A DNA stretch of 64,000 bases from G965212005 sp965212005 (GCA_965212005.1 OZ243038.1:1922001-1986000), one strand, 5' to 3'; positions 52,264 to 63,246 are shown, counted from the first letter of the stretch. Notes: generated by a model not told the origin, from the letters alone. Numbers and translations are program-made.

Positions 52264-52890
52264 ATGCGGTGGAGGACGGGACTGACCGGTTCTGGAGGGT
52301 GCCCGGTTGCCTGGCTTGCCGCCGCGTTGCTTTGTCTTGCCGGGATGATGCCGGTGTTTGCGCTGGAGAGCTCCGAGGAGGCCGTGCGTGCTTATTGGAA
52401 GGAGCACGAGGTTGATTTTACCTACAAGGGGTTTACTACCGACTATTCCTGCGACGGGATCCGGTACAAGCTGCGCCAGTTGCTTGCGGTGATGGGCGCG
52501 CGGGAGGATATGAAAATTCGCACGGGCGCGTGTTTTTCCGCGACCCGGTTGGCTGACGTGCAGCCCTTTGTCCGGGTGCGCCTGAAGTTTTCCGCCCTGA
52601 CCGTTTCCGCTGATGACGCCGAACCACAGCCGGTGCCCGCGTCGTGGTCGGAGGAGCACGTCCGTTTTAACAAGCCGCGCTTTTTGGAACCTGGGGACTG
52701 CGAGTTGGTGGAGCACTTTCGTGACTACGTACTGCCGTCCTTTGAGTACCGGATCGTGCAGGATCAACCCAGCTGTGTACCGGGCATGCTTCAGGCGGGC
52801 GTTCCCAACCTGAGAGTTTTGATTCTGAAAGACGCCGCCAGCCAACCGCAACCCGTTTCTGCCGCGGCGCCCGACGAGGCTTCCAGCTAA
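52264..52890 (+). CDS. Exported protein of unknown function
   Basis: 208 aa from the ATG at 52264, chosen because it places a signal peptide (VAWLAAALLCLAGMMPVFA) near the N-terminus; the open frame reaches back to 52147. The mature part has paired Cys (TDYSCDGIRYKL, TGACFSATRL, PGDCELVEHF, QPSCVPGM), suggesting disulfides in the periplasm. No family recognised. It converges on the TonB cluster; a shared stem-loop lies between them. Confidence 0.6.
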   Translation: MRWRTGLTGSGGCPVAWLAAALLCLAGMMPVFALESSEEAVRAYWKEHEVDFTYKGFTTDYSCDGIRYKLRQLLAVMGAREDMKIRTGACFSATRLADVQPFVRVRLKFSALTVSADDAEPQPVPASWSEEHVRFNKPRFLEPGDCELVEHFRDYVLPSFEYRIVQDQPSCVPGMLQAGVPNLRVLILKDAASQPQPVSAAAPDEASS

Positions 52891-52938
52891 AAGGCTCCTG
52901 CCTGCTTCCGGCTTCCGCCCTGATCGGCCAGGAGCGCC
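52891..52938 (-). terminator. Stem-loop between convergent genes, probable terminator of the TonB operon
   Basis: GCTCCTG (52894-52900) pairs with CAGGAGC (52929-52935). Read leftward, the stem is followed by CTTTTAG, a short T-run, so it fits best as a Rho-independent terminator for the leftward tonB operon whose last gene stops at 52940. The loop is long (28 nt), so strength is uncertain. Confidence 0.45.
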
Positions 52939-52939
52939 G

Positions 52940-54307
52940 TTACCCTTCCAGGTCCATAGTCGGTACGGTTGGAAGCTTGTCCTTCAGGGGCGTGGAGGCG
53001 GGCACTTTTTGATTCAGTACCTTTTCCCGCTGCAGTTCGTTGTCAACGTAGGCAATCCATTGCTGTGCCGCTTTTTGGCTGCGTTTGTCTTTGCGCGCCT
53101 TTATAAAGGAGGAACGGGCCAATTGCAGCTTTTTCTGATTGAACAGGGCGATCCCCAGCATCAGGTTGGCCGTGTCGCTGCGATCAAGGCCCCCTTTTTG
53201 GATTCCCTTTTGCAGCGCTTCGGTGGCCTCTTCCCACCGATCGAGATTGATGTACGATTGCGCCAGGCGAATGTACAGGCTGCCATCGGAAGAGATGGCC
53301 GCCGCCCGCTTCAATGGGGGAATGGATTTTTCGTTTTCGCGTGCCTGGTACCAGGCCTGTGACAGCAGTCTCAGGTTTTGTTCGGTGGCCTCCACTTTCT
53401 TGGAGTCTATCTCTTTTTGCAGCAGTTTCGCCGCCTTGTAGGGTAGTTCGTGGAGCAGGTACAGGTTGGCCAGGTTGATCGCGTGGAAGGGTTGCTCCAG
53501 GTGGCCTTGTTCATACAGGACCTCGGTCAGCGAAAGCTGCTTTTTCGTGTCCCCGATCTCACTGTAGATGCCTGCTATGGTAAGTAGATATTCATTTTTC
53601 GGATAGCGTTGGATCAACTCTTTCATTGTCACCAGCAGGTTGGGATAATCTTTGAGTTCATAATAGATCACGCGCAGCAGAAGCAGCCAGTTTTCTTTGG
53701 GTTGTATTCCCTGCTCCCGGTTGTTGGCGATGGCCGTCTTGATAGGCTTCTCGGCCTCTTTGTATTTCTTCAGTTGGTAGTAGGCTTGTCCTTCCAGCAT
53801 GTATATATCGGGGCTCGGTTTTTTCACCAGGGAGATGAGCGACTGTACTTTTTCCAGGGCCTTGGTGTAGTTATCGATGGTAAAATACAGTTGCGCCAGG
53901 GTCTTCAGAGTGCTCTGCGTCAACGCTTCCGGAATTTCCCCCTGCGTCAGTATTTTCTCGTAAGATCGGATGGATTCGGTGTAATTCTCCTGGAGATAGT
54001 GAATGTAGGCGTTGAGGTTCCAAACCTGCGCACTCTCGTAGACTGACAGCTTTTTGCGTCCTTGCAGTTCTTTGACCAGTTTAAGTGCCTCCGCGTACTC
54101 TTTGGCCTCGACGTGTTCGTTTGCTTTCTGCAGTTTTTTGAACACCGGCTGACTCATGGCGACGGTTCTTTTCGTTTTTTCCTGGCTTTCCTCTTCGGCG
54201 GATACGGCCTGTGGTGCGGATAACGCCGTCAAGGCCAGGGCGGTTCCGATCAGGATCGCTGATACAAAGGAGTGGCGCGGGAAAGCAGGGTAATGCAAGG
54301 TCTTCAT
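52940..54307 (-). CDS. TPR-repeat protein of the TonB2-type cluster
   Basis: 455 aa with signal peptide (SAILIGTALALTALSAPQAVSA) and a run of tetratricopeptide repeats across most of its length (for example YTESIRSYEKILTQGEIPEAL, YKEAEKPIKTAI, WEEATEALQKGI). A periplasmic TPR protein as the last gene is standard in Vibrio-type TonB2 operons. It probably scaffolds the energy-transduction complex. 11 bp downstream of tonB. Confidence 0.85.
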   Translation of the reverse strand: MKTLHYPAFPRHSFVSAILIGTALALTALSAPQAVSAEEESQEKTKRTVAMSQPVFKKLQKANEHVEAKEYAEALKLVKELQGRKKLSVYESAQVWNLNAYIHYLQENYTESIRSYEKILTQGEIPEALTQSTLKTLAQLYFTIDNYTKALEKVQSLISLVKKPSPDIYMLEGQAYYQLKKYKEAEKPIKTAIANNREQGIQPKENWLLLLRVIYYELKDYPNLLVTMKELIQRYPKNEYLLTIAGIYSEIGDTKKQLSLTEVLYEQGHLEQPFHAINLANLYLLHELPYKAAKLLQKEIDSKKVEATEQNLRLLSQAWYQARENEKSIPPLKRAAAISSDGSLYIRLAQSYINLDRWEEATEALQKGIQKGGLDRSDTANLMLGIALFNQKKLQLARSSFIKARKDKRSQKAAQQWIAYVDNELQREKVLNQKVPASTPLKDKLPTVPTMDLEG

Positions 54308-54318
54308 GTTTCCGTCCC

Positions 54319-54981
54319 TCAGTCCTCAAGTTGGTAGGTAAATCTGTTTCTGACGCCCGGAACCCGTATCGCCTGTCCGTCGATGACCCTGGGCTTGTAC
54401 TTGAACTTAAATGCCGCCTGGACGGAAGGCTTCTTGAATATCTGGTGGGTGCATTCGGTTTCGATGACGCGCACGTCTTCCGTTGAGCCCTGGGGTGTAA
54501 CCGTGTACTCGACGATGCAGTATCCTTCAATGCCCCTGGTGGTCGCCCGCCTCGGGTAGATCGGAGCGACTTTTACTAACGGCAGGTAGTCCCCTTCGCC
54601 GATGCCCAGGCTGAAGCCGCCGCCGGTCAGGTCGATCTGGGTCTCCACCGGCGCAGCCGAGATGGCAATCTTCTCTGCTTTAGGATCCAGGCTGTCCAAC
54701 CGGGGCGTGGGTGGTTCCGGCGGTGGCGCTTCCGCCGGCGGAGGCTTTTTAGGCTTGTCACGCTTGCGTTCCACGATCTCTTCGCGTTTGAGGCGGACGA
54801 AATCCAGTAATTGCCCGGTTCTTCCTTCCTCCAGTGTGCGGTCTGCCGTTTCGATCAGGTACTGCATGGTCCAGAACAGGGTCAGTGTAATGACCACTCC
54901 CAGCAACAGGCTCACCGGCAGCCGTGCCAGTTTCCACAGGCTGCTGCCCTGCGCCGATTCAAAAGACGAGGATGTGGTCAT
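54319..54981 (-). CDS. tonB: TonB energy-transducing protein (TonB2 type)
   Basis: 220 aa from the ATG at 54981 (a TTG six codons earlier is possible). One N-terminal membrane anchor (LARLPVSLLLGVVITLTLFW), a Pro-rich periplasmic spacer (KKPPPAEAPPPEPPTP), and a C-terminal TonB domain with the YP motif APIYPRRATTRGIEGYCIVEYTV. Transfers proton-motive energy from ExbBD to outer-membrane receptors. No receptor gene is visible nearby. Confidence 0.9.
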   Translation of the reverse strand: MTTSSSFESAQGSSLWKLARLPVSLLLGVVITLTLFWTMQYLIETADRTLEEGRTGQLLDFVRLKREEIVERKRDKPKKPPPAEAPPPEPPTPRLDSLDPKAEKIAISAAPVETQIDLTGGGFSLGIGEGDYLPLVKVAPIYPRRATTRGIEGYCIVEYTVTPQGSTEDVRVIETECTHQIFKKPSVQAAFKFKYKPRVIDGQAIRVPGVRNRFTYQLED

Positions 54982-55011
54982 GAGTGGACCCTGTTGCAAT
55001 CGGCAACCGGG

Positions 55012-55416
55012 CTACTGTTCCTGCGTGGCGATGGCGACGTTGAAGACGCCCGCCGAGCGGGCCGCGTCCATAACTTTGATCAGGGTGTCGGTTTTGGATT
55101 CCTTGTCTGCCTGAATGACGACTGAGCCCTGTGGATTTTCCGCGTGCAGGCGCTCTATGTTCGGACGCACCGATCGTATATCCAATTTTCGCCGGTCCAG
55201 CCAAATCTCGTTTTTCTCATCGATGGCGATTAAGATATTCGCTTTTTCCTGTTTTACGGCAGTCGCCGCATCGGGTCGGTTTACGTCAATGCCCGCTTCT
55301 TTAACGAAAGTCGCGGTGACGATGAAGAAAATCAGCATGATGAACACTACGTCCAGCATGGGCGTAATGTCGATGCTGGACTCATCTTCGCTTGCGCGTG
55401 CCAGAAATTTTCTCAT
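55012..55416 (-). CDS. exbD: Biopolymer transport protein ExbD (TonB2 type)
   Basis: 134 aa. Single membrane helix carrying the proton-conducting Asp in DITPMLDVVFIMLIFF (Asp about 22), then a periplasmic domain (VVIQADKESKTDTLIKVMDAAR). Works with ExbB as the motor driving TonB. 30 bp upstream of tonB, 46 bp downstream of exbB. Confidence 0.94.
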   Translation of the reverse strand: MRKFLARASEDESSIDITPMLDVVFIMLIFFIVTATFVKEAGIDVNRPDAATAVKQEKANILIAIDEKNEIWLDRRKLDIRSVRPNIERLHAENPQGSVVIQADKESKTDTLIKVMDAARSAGVFNVAIATQEQ

Positions 55417-55462
55417 GTCTGCTTCTCCGTGTTGTGTGGCGTGACGGCAATCAGTGAGTGCC

Positions 55463-56008
55463 TCAGTGGTCCATCGTCATTTGTTCTGCCAGTTGCTCGC
55501 GCTTTGAAGCCGCGGTTCTTTGCAGGTAAGCACTCATGCCCAGGCCGGAGAGCGCCGATACCATGCCGGCCATGGTGGGCACGGTGGCCTTGGAAACTCC
55601 GGCAGCCATCGATCGCGGATTGCCCGTTCCGGAAATCGCCATGACTTCAAATACCTCGATCATGCCGGTTACCGTGCCCAGCAATCCCATCAGCGGACAC
55701 AATGCGACACAGCTTGCGATTAACGCCAAGTTGCGTTCCAGTTGTTGAGAGATAATGGAGATCATCTGTTCCCGGATGCGGTGCGCGTGCCAGGACTTGC
55801 GTTCAGGCCGGCTCTCCCAGATATCCAACGCTTTGCGGAAGAGGCGACCGTGGCCGGTGCGCAGGTAGAGCAGGCGATCGAAGATCAGGCCCCACATCAC
55901 CAGCGTCAGCACGGCGATCAGCAGCAGGACGACCCCCCCCAGTTCCAGGAAGTCACGCACTGCCTCCAGCATCGGCAGGTAATAGTACAAATACTGCATG
56001 TACTGCAT
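55463..56008 (-). CDS. exbB: MotA/TolQ/ExbB proton channel protein ExbB
   Basis: 181 aa with three membrane segments (GGVVLLLIAVLTLVMWGL; IASCVALCPLMGLLGTVTGM; VSKATVPTMAGMVSALSGLG). The family motif PLMGLLGTVTGMIEVF is present. Forms the ExbB/ExbD motor with the adjacent exbD. A second, larger ExbB-like gene precedes it, as in TonB2 clusters. Confidence 0.93.
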   Translation of the reverse strand: MQYMQYLYYYLPMLEAVRDFLELGGVVLLLIAVLTLVMWGLIFDRLLYLRTGHGRLFRKALDIWESRPERKSWHAHRIREQMISIISQQLERNLALIASCVALCPLMGLLGTVTGMIEVFEVMAISGTGNPRSMAAGVSKATVPTMAGMVSALSGLGMSAYLQRTAASKREQLAEQMTMDH

Positions 56009-56036
56009 GGGAGCCTGCTCAGGTCACTCAGGTCGC

Positions 56037-57449
56037 TCAGGTTGCGGGAGCTGCCTGCGGGGCGGACGGAGGCGGATGGACGCCGTGCTGTTTTTCGGCT
56101 TGTTCGGCCACCATGCCGGCGGCCTGTTCTTCCAGTATCTGGCTCAGGCGCCTGGCGCGGGTCGATACCAGGGTGTGCAGCAGGACGGTCGGAATGGCTA
56201 CGCAAAGGCCCAGCACCGTGGTGATCAGCGCCTGGGAGATGCCGCCTGCCATCAGCTTCGGATCGCCGGTTCCAAACAACGTAATTGCCTGAAAGGTGAT
56301 GATCATACCGACCACGGTCCCCAGCAGCCCCATGAGCGGCGCCACCACGGCGATGATCTTCAGGAAGGCCAGCATTCGGTTGAACTGGGGCTGTTCTTTC
56401 AGTACCGCTTCGGAGAGCTTGAGCTCCAGGGTTTCTACGTCGGTGTCAGGATTGGCATGATAAACGGAAAGCACGCGCCCCAGCGGATTGTTGCCCGCCT
56501 GGCCCGGCTTCCTCATCTGCAAACGTACCCGTATGCCGAGCAAGGACAGGCTCAGTATCCGCTCCAGCGCGATCAGCAGGCCGATGAGGCCCAGGCCGAT
56601 GATGGTATAGCCGACGGCCCCGCCCTGGGCGATCCGTTCCTCCAGGTTGGGCGTCTGTACCAGCAGCGACAGCAGTTGGCCCCGGGACGGATCCAAACCG
56701 AAGCTGACGAGTCCCTGCTGCGTATCTTCCAGCTCTCTCACCTGCGCTAAGAAGCGTGGCTGCGGTTGCCGCGGCAACTCTATCAAGCGCCCGGTCTCCG
56801 GCACGTACTCCAGGTATTTCCCCTGGGCAACGACGTTGAACAGACCGACTCGGGTGACGCTTAGATCCTGCTGTTCTCCGTCCGCGGTGACCACCGGGGT
56901 CGTGAATCTCGTTACTTTCCCCGATTCAGTCATTTCCCGCTGCAGTTCGTACCAGAGTCGCTCGATCTCCTCCAGGGACGCCAGGCGGCTGGTCTGTCCC
57001 ATCTTTTTCGCCAGTTCGGTAAGGAAGTCTACGCGCTCCGGGTACTGCACGTTGGTCAGGGAATTTTCAAACTGTCCGCGTGCGTCTCCCGCCGCCTGCT
57101 GCAGCACGCCGAACAGCTCTTTCAGCGAACCCAGCCGCTCTTGCAGCGTTTTTTCGAGATCGGAGATGAGCACGTCGTTTTGCTCAAATTGCTGCTCCAA
57201 CTGTTTGGCTCGTTCCTCCTCGCTCGTTCTCTCGGTTTTAATCTGCTGCAGCCGCGTCCGCTGGTTCGCCTTTTCCCTCTCAAATTCCGCTATTCTGGCC
57301 GCGTTTTCCTCCGCGTCTTTGACGCGCCCGGTCTTCACCTGTTGCAGCAGTTCATCCAGGGAAGTGGTCTGCGCGAGCGCGTCTCCCTGCAGGGACGCCA
57401 GTACGCAGGCAATAATGCCCAGTGCCGGGATCGTGCGCCGCCCGCTCAT
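56037..57449 (-). CDS. TtpC-like ExbB-family protein with periplasmic N-terminal domain
   Basis: 470 aa. Signal peptide, then a coiled-coil periplasmic domain (about 30-260), then an ExbB-like channel domain (PLMGLLGTVVGMIITFQAI at about 385). This fusion is TtpC, the extra component of Vibrio TonB2 systems. It overlaps the DUF3450 gene by 4 bp. The C-terminal tail is Ala/Pro-rich. Confidence 0.9.
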   Translation of the reverse strand: MSGRRTIPALGIIACVLASLQGDALAQTTSLDELLQQVKTGRVKDAEENAARIAEFEREKANQRTRLQQIKTERTSEEERAKQLEQQFEQNDVLISDLEKTLQERLGSLKELFGVLQQAAGDARGQFENSLTNVQYPERVDFLTELAKKMGQTSRLASLEEIERLWYELQREMTESGKVTRFTTPVVTADGEQQDLSVTRVGLFNVVAQGKYLEYVPETGRLIELPRQPQPRFLAQVRELEDTQQGLVSFGLDPSRGQLLSLLVQTPNLEERIAQGGAVGYTIIGLGLIGLLIALERILSLSLLGIRVRLQMRKPGQAGNNPLGRVLSVYHANPDTDVETLELKLSEAVLKEQPQFNRMLAFLKIIAVVAPLMGLLGTVVGMIITFQAITLFGTGDPKLMAGGISQALITTVLGLCVAIPTVLLHTLVSTRARRLSQILEEQAAGMVAEQAEKQHGVHPPPSAPQAAPAT

Positions 57450-58225
57450 TGCCCTGCTCCCGAGGCGGCCACGATGGGTAAGACCAGCAGTTGCGGGGCG
57501 ATTTGCTTGCGCGCGATGCGCAGGCCGATGGCGGTGTGTTTTTTGTATTGTTCAGGGGGCAGTGCCTGCCAGGTTTTTTCCTGTTGGTTCCAGGCGCCAG
57601 TCAGTTCGCCGCCGATGCTCTGGTACAGCAGGGCTACTCTGCCGATGCGCAGGAAATCCACTTCCCTCTCTTTTCCCTCGATCTCCAAAGAGCCCTTGTA
57701 TGCCTCGATCGTGCGCCCGTACTCGTTCTCGATCTGGTATGCCTCAATGACGCGGCGAAACTTCTCCGCCGCCGTCACGTCCGCCCGCACCATCATGTTG
57801 CGCAGCCTTTCGATGCGCCCGCTGCGCTCTTCGGAAAGAAACGGCACGTCCAGGGAAATGAAGCTCTCCAGCGATTCGATCATGCGCGTCATCAGCGGCA
57901 CGATCTGCCGCTCAATGAGCGAGACGTTTCCGATCGAATCCTGCAGCGCGCCCATTTCTTTTTGTTGGTTGTCGATCTGGGTTTGAAACAGGTTGTTGTA
58001 TATCTTCAGACCGTCCACGATTTTCGCCGTGGTTTTGTATTCGTTAAGGATGCCGTCCGCGTCAGTGGAGATATTGTCGATCTGCTGTTGTGCGGTCGCA
58101 CCTTCTTTAATGCGGGTTTCTCCCTGCTGTGTCATCTGGTCCAATTCCTGCCCGGCGGCACTAAGCGGCAGCACGAGCAGCCAGGCCAAAGCCGGATAGG
58201 CGAATAGTCGTTTGTGGTTGATCAT
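57446..58225 (-). CDS. DUF3450 family protein (TonB2 cluster)
   Basis: 259 aa with signal peptide (LFAYPALAWLLVLPLSAAG) and a coiled-coil N-terminal half (QQIDNISTDADGILNEYKTT). DUF3450 is a periplasmic protein that regularly opens TonB2 operons; its biochemical role is unknown. AGGAGG-like sequence precedes the ATG. It lies only 39 bp after the end of the aldehyde dehydrogenase gene on the same strand, so read-through from hpaFE is possible. Confidence 0.88.
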   Translation of the reverse strand: MINHKRLFAYPALAWLLVLPLSAAGQELDQMTQQGETRIKEGATAQQQIDNISTDADGILNEYKTTAKIVDGLKIYNNLFQTQIDNQQKEMGALQDSIGNVSLIERQIVPLMTRMIESLESFISLDVPFLSEERSGRIERLRNMMVRADVTAAEKFRRVIEAYQIENEYGRTIEAYKGSLEIEGKEREVDFLRIGRVALLYQSIGGELTGAWNQQEKTWQALPPEQYKKHTAIGLRIARKQIAPQLLVLPIVAASGAGQ

Positions 58226-58264
58226 TTTTTCCTCCCGATGAATTTCCCGATGATTGCATTGTGC

Positions 58265-59775
<1,511 letters not shown>

Positions 59776-59779
<4 letters not shown>

Positions 59780-60189
59780 CCGGTGCCGTGACCCTGGGTC
59801 TGTTCGCGCCGCCGCATCCATTCTTCTATATTGCCTTTCCTGAAATTGGCGGTTGGATCGAGTTCCTGCAACTCGAAAGAAATGCCCAGGGGACGGGTTT
59901 CATAGACCGGCTGCAAGTATTCGCAGACGCTGTCGAATATTTTCCGGCCTGTTTCCTGGCGCACCTGTACCGTCCGTCCGCTGCCGATGCGCGCGGTGAT
60001 GTGTATGAAGCCATTATTCGGATGTCCGTCCGCGTACCGGTATTGCTCTCGCCGCACGGCGCGCGTGCGGATCCCCTTGAGAGGAAAGGTTCCCGTGTCA
60101 GCCGCAGATTGATGTACCCGGTCTACCAGTTCCTGAATGCTTACATAGTCCTCTACGTTTGAGGAATACTCGATAATGAAGTGCGGCAC
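59776..60189 (-). CDS. hpaF: 5-carboxymethyl-2-hydroxymuconate delta-isomerase
   Basis: 137 aa from a GTG start; the mature N-terminus would begin with Pro after Met removal (MPHFIIEYSSN), which is the catalytic base of this tautomerase-superfamily enzyme. Further family features are IRTRAVRREQYRYADG and FIHITARIGSGR. Acts after HpaE in the homoprotocatechuate meta-cleavage route. First gene of the leftward operon, across a 499-bp region from the aldolase gene. Confidence 0.88.
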
Positions 60190-60688
60190 CTGTGATCTGT
60201 CACCAATGTAGCGAGACTAGACGTTGATCCATTCAGTTTCCCCGGTTTCTTTCCAGGGTTCATTCCCCAGGGTTCATTCCACCCCAAGCCCGTCTTTGAC
60301 GCATGGAACACCGAGGCTTATTCTGACGGATAATGGAGTGAGCATATAAAAGGCAGTTCAGGCTTGTCAAATATGCTACGAATGCTGCGCCGCAATAATT
60401 TGAACGGGCGGCGCAGGACCCGGATTTTTCATCCGCGCCCGGCTTCTAAGTCCGGCGCGCAGTGCACCGGTGTGTGATGAGGCAGCGGCGGGCAACTGGA
60501 TCCATCAGAATGGTTTTCATTGGACCGTTCGGCAGTATCACGGATGCGGGCCGCAGGCGACGCGTCCGTGGTACCGGGTCTTGCCTTGCAATCGCCACGC
60601 ATAACCCTTAACATGTTAATTTATTCTCTCTGGCCCGGGCCGGCCCCGGTCGGAGAGTGACAGAGCCGCCAGGCAGGAGCGGGAATTT
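60190..60688. other. 499-bp divergent intergenic region (hpaF versus aldolase gene)
   Basis: No open frame looks like a gene. It must carry promoters for both directions. The part near the aldolase gene has a clear promoter and operator candidate (60586-60619). The part near hpaF has a short repeat of GGTTCATTCC at about 60257 and 60274. Nothing else recognised. Confidence 0.6.
60586..60619 (+). promoter_or_regulatory. Promoter with MarR-type palindromic operator upstream of the aldolase gene
   Basis: TTGCAA (60586-60591), 17-bp spacer, TAACAT (60609-60614). The -10 lies inside the perfect palindrome TTAACATGTTAA (60608-60619), so a dimeric regulator bound there would block RNA polymerase. 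The MarR gene at 62758 is the obvious candidate; HpaR regulates hpa genes in this way in E. coli. Binding is inferred. Confidence 0.6.
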
Positions 60689-61603
60689 ATGAAGCAGCAC
60701 GGTACGGTTCGTTTGCGCGGTTCCATTCCTCCGCTGGTAACGCCGTTTCACAACGGCAGCGTGGACTACGACGTATACGCCCGCCTGGTGGAATTCCAGG
60801 TGAAGAACGGCTCGCATGGCGTCCTGGTGAATGGCACGACCGCGGAACCGTCGAGCCTGAGCGTGCAGGAGCGCAACCGGGTAGTGGACGTGGCGGTGCG
60901 GACTGCGGCCGGGCGCATTCCGGTGGTGGCCGCCACCGGCTCCCAGTCCCTGGCAGAGACCGCGGCGCTCAGCGAGCACGCGCTGCAGGCCGGAGTGAAC
61001 GCGCTGCTGATCGTCACTCCTTACTATATTCGCCCGCCGCAGCGCGGGCTGCTCCAGTACTATTGTGAACTGACCAAAGGCTACCAGGTGCCTTGGATGA
61101 TCTACCATATCCCGGGCCGGGCGGCAGTCAACGTAACCTTGGACACCTTGCGGAAATTGCGTGAGCGCTCGCCTTCGTTCATTGGCATGAAGCACGCAGT
61201 CAACGACTTGGGCTTTGTCTCTGAATGCCTGGACGCATTCGGCAGTGATTTTCATATATTTGCCGGACTGGAAGAGCTTTCTTTTCCGATGCTGGCGGTG
61301 GGAGGCTGCGGCCTGATGAACGCGGTGGGCAATCTCCGCCCGGTGCTCCTGGCACAAATGTGCGAGTCCGTATGGAGCGGTGATTTTTTAACTGCGCAGG
61401 GGCTGCACCAGCAGTTGCTGGAAGTAAATCGCGCGGTTTTTTTCGATACGAATCCCATTCCGATGAAATACATGATGAAACGCATCGGCCTGTTGCCGAA
61501 TAATGAGCATCGCCTGCCGATGGTTCCGGCGGACCCGGAGCTTGAGCGCAAGCTCGACGGCGTGCTTGAGCGTGTGGGGCTGCTGGGAGGTGAGGTCTCG
61601 TGA
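60689..61603 (+). CDS. DapA-family (dihydrodipicolinate synthase-like) aldolase
   Basis: 304 aa (beta/alpha)8-barrel lyase. The Schiff-base Lys is in SFIGMKHAVND, the Tyr in WMIYHIPGRAAV, and the family loop in LVNGTTAEPSSLS. The substrate is unlikely to be aspartate semialdehyde given the catabolic context; by context it may cleave or hydrate a keto-acid in hydroxyphenylacetate breakdown. It ends in a GTGA overlap with the FAH-family gene. Confidence 0.85.
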   Translation: MKQHGTVRLRGSIPPLVTPFHNGSVDYDVYARLVEFQVKNGSHGVLVNGTTAEPSSLSVQERNRVVDVAVRTAAGRIPVVAATGSQSLAETAALSEHALQAGVNALLIVTPYYIRPPQRGLLQYYCELTKGYQVPWMIYHIPGRAAVNVTLDTLRKLRERSPSFIGMKHAVNDLGFVSECLDAFGSDFHIFAGLEELSFPMLAVGGCGLMNAVGNLRPVLLAQMCESVWSGDFLTAQGLHQQLLEVNRAVFFDTNPIPMKYMMKRIGLLPNNEHRLPMVPADPELERKLDGVLERVGLLGGEVS

Positions 61604-62481
61604 AGCTGCTGAGTTTCCGCCATGCCGGCCAAGCCTCCTTCGGCGCTGTGCGAGACGGCGGGGTGGTGGATTTGGGCAGAGTGCGCCGGGACCTCGGCGT
61701 GGCGGGCCGTTTCCGCTCCCTGCGTGAACTGCTGGCGGCAGGTGCGTTGCCGGAACTGCGGGATCAGCTGGATTTGGCGCAGGCGGATTATCCGCTGGAG
61801 CAAATTCGCTATCTGCCGCCGATCCCGGACCCGGAAAAGATTATCTGCATCGGCGTGAATTACGCCAGGCGCAATGAAGAATATCGGGATGGCTCGGCGC
61901 CACCACGCTACCCCAGCGTTTTCATGCGCACCCGGGAATCCCTGGTCGGGCACGAAGAGCCCCTGCTGCGTCCTCCGGAATCCGAGCAGATGGACTATGA
62001 AGGGGAGATCGTCATTGTCATCGGCAAGGAAGGGCGGCGCGTCCCGGAGCACGCCGCCAGGGACTATATTGCCGGATTTACCATCATGAACGAGGGTTCC
62101 ATACGCGATTGGCTGCGCCATGCCAAATTCAACGTGACCCAGGGGAAAAATTTTGAGCGCAGCGGCGCGGTGGGTCCCTGGCTGGTCTCCACTGATGAGC
62201 TCGCCGCCGACGCCGAACTGCGGGTGATTACCCGCGTTAACGGCGCGCAGAGACAAAACGATGTCACGGGCAGCCTGATATTTCCATTCCCTTACCTGGT
62301 TCACTATCTTTCTACCTTTTTGCGCCTGCGTCCCGGAGATATGATCGCGACCGGCACGCCCGAAGGCGCCGGAGCGCGCATGGAGCCTCCCCAATATTTG
62401 CAACCAGGTGATCGGGTCGAAGTGGAGGTGCCGGGGATCGGTACACTGGTAAACATGGTGCAGGATGAAGCAGTCCTCTAA
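61600..62481 (+). CDS. Fumarylacetoacetate hydrolase (FAH) family protein
   Basis: 293 aa from the GTG overlapping the previous stop. Metal ligands of the FAH fold are visible: Glu-x-Glu in MDYEGEIVIVIG and the following Asp/His region; GKNFERSGAVGPW and GDMIATGTPEGAG are family motifs. In hpa pathways the FAH-type enzyme (HpaG) decarboxylates and isomerises the diacid; this single-domain version may do that or hydrolyse a related intermediate. Confidence 0.85.
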   Translation: MKLLSFRHAGQASFGAVRDGGVVDLGRVRRDLGVAGRFRSLRELLAAGALPELRDQLDLAQADYPLEQIRYLPPIPDPEKIICIGVNYARRNEEYRDGSAPPRYPSVFMRTRESLVGHEEPLLRPPESEQMDYEGEIVIVIGKEGRRVPEHAARDYIAGFTIMNEGSIRDWLRHAKFNVTQGKNFERSGAVGPWLVSTDELAADAELRVITRVNGAQRQNDVTGSLIFPFPYLVHYLSTFLRLRPGDMIATGTPEGAGARMEPPQYLQPGDRVEVEVPGIGTLVNMVQDEAVL

Positions 62482-62757
62482 GCCGCGTTGCTCGCCGCAG
62501 CGCTGCCCGGTTTTCAGCAGCCCTTTAATAAACGGTGTGGACGGCAGGGACGATATAGACCGGCAGGCAGCCGGTTTCGCGAAAGTGCGGATTATTCCGC
62601 CGTGGCGGTGTGTGCCTGCCGGGTCCGGGTCGGCTGGAATGTCGCCGCCCTGCATTGGCACCGTTGACCGCGGTTGCCGTGCCCGGGGTCGCGAGTACCC
62701 GTGGTCGGGCGCGACCCCACCGCCGGCGGAGGTGCCGTTTGTTGACAGGGGGGGATC

Positions 62758-63246
62758 GTGGCGCTTCGTCCGGGCACACGGCGTCTGACAGCAGCTTCTG
62801 TGCATCGCCCGATTCCGGATATTTACAACTCGCTGCCGATGCTGCTGTTGCGGGGCAGGAAAGCGGTGATGAAGCGGTTTCGTCCCGTTTTTCACAAGTG
62901 CGGAGTGACCGAGTCGCAGTGGCGCGTGATCCGGGTGCTGAACGAGGGGCCCAGCATAGAGGTCACGAAACTGGCCCGGTCCTGCCACATTTTGTCTCCC
63001 AGCCTTTCCAGGATCCTCAGAGATATGGAGGTCAGGAAGCTGGTCCGCCGGCGCACGATGCGCCGGGATAAACGGCGCTCGATGATATCGATCACCGCCT
63101 TGGGGCGGAAGGTATTTGCCAAGGTGGCGCCTCATTTCGAAGCTGGTTACGCCGACATCGCGCTTGCATTGGGGGAGGAAAAGCTTGATGCTTTGTATGC
63201 CCTGTTAAACGATCTGGAGGAGGCGTTGTCTGCTGATGAAGAATAA
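62758..63246 (+). CDS. MarR-family transcriptional regulator (HpaR-like)
   Basis: 162 aa winged-helix regulator. The recognition region (LARSCHILSPSLSRILRDMEVRKLVRR) and beta-wing (RRDKRRSMISITALGRKVF) are typical; RPVFHKCGVTESQWRVIRVL is HpaR-like. GTG start with GGGGG just upstream. The 276 bp before it (62482-62757) contain no convincing gene. It likely controls the adjacent catabolic genes through the palindrome at 60608-60619. Confidence 0.85.
   Translation: MALRPGTRRLTAASVHRPIPDIYNSLPMLLLRGRKAVMKRFRPVFHKCGVTESQWRVIRVLNEGPSIEVTKLARSCHILSPSLSRILRDMEVRKLVRRRTMRRDKRRSMISITALGRKVFAKVAPHFEAGYADIALALGEEKLDALYALLNDLEEALSADEE

Noticed and set aside
51500..52300. Search for a second copy of the tRNA-Ser 3' end as the island's right attachment site
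   Set aside because: No match to the TTCGAATCCCTCCCTCTCCG segment was found near the right boundary, so a simple tRNA-att integration is not supported inside this window.
61252..63135. 627-codon open frame on the - strand across the aldolase, FAH and MarR genes
   Set aside because: Antisense to three well-supported genes; the composition is rich in Arg, Pro and His, with no domain.
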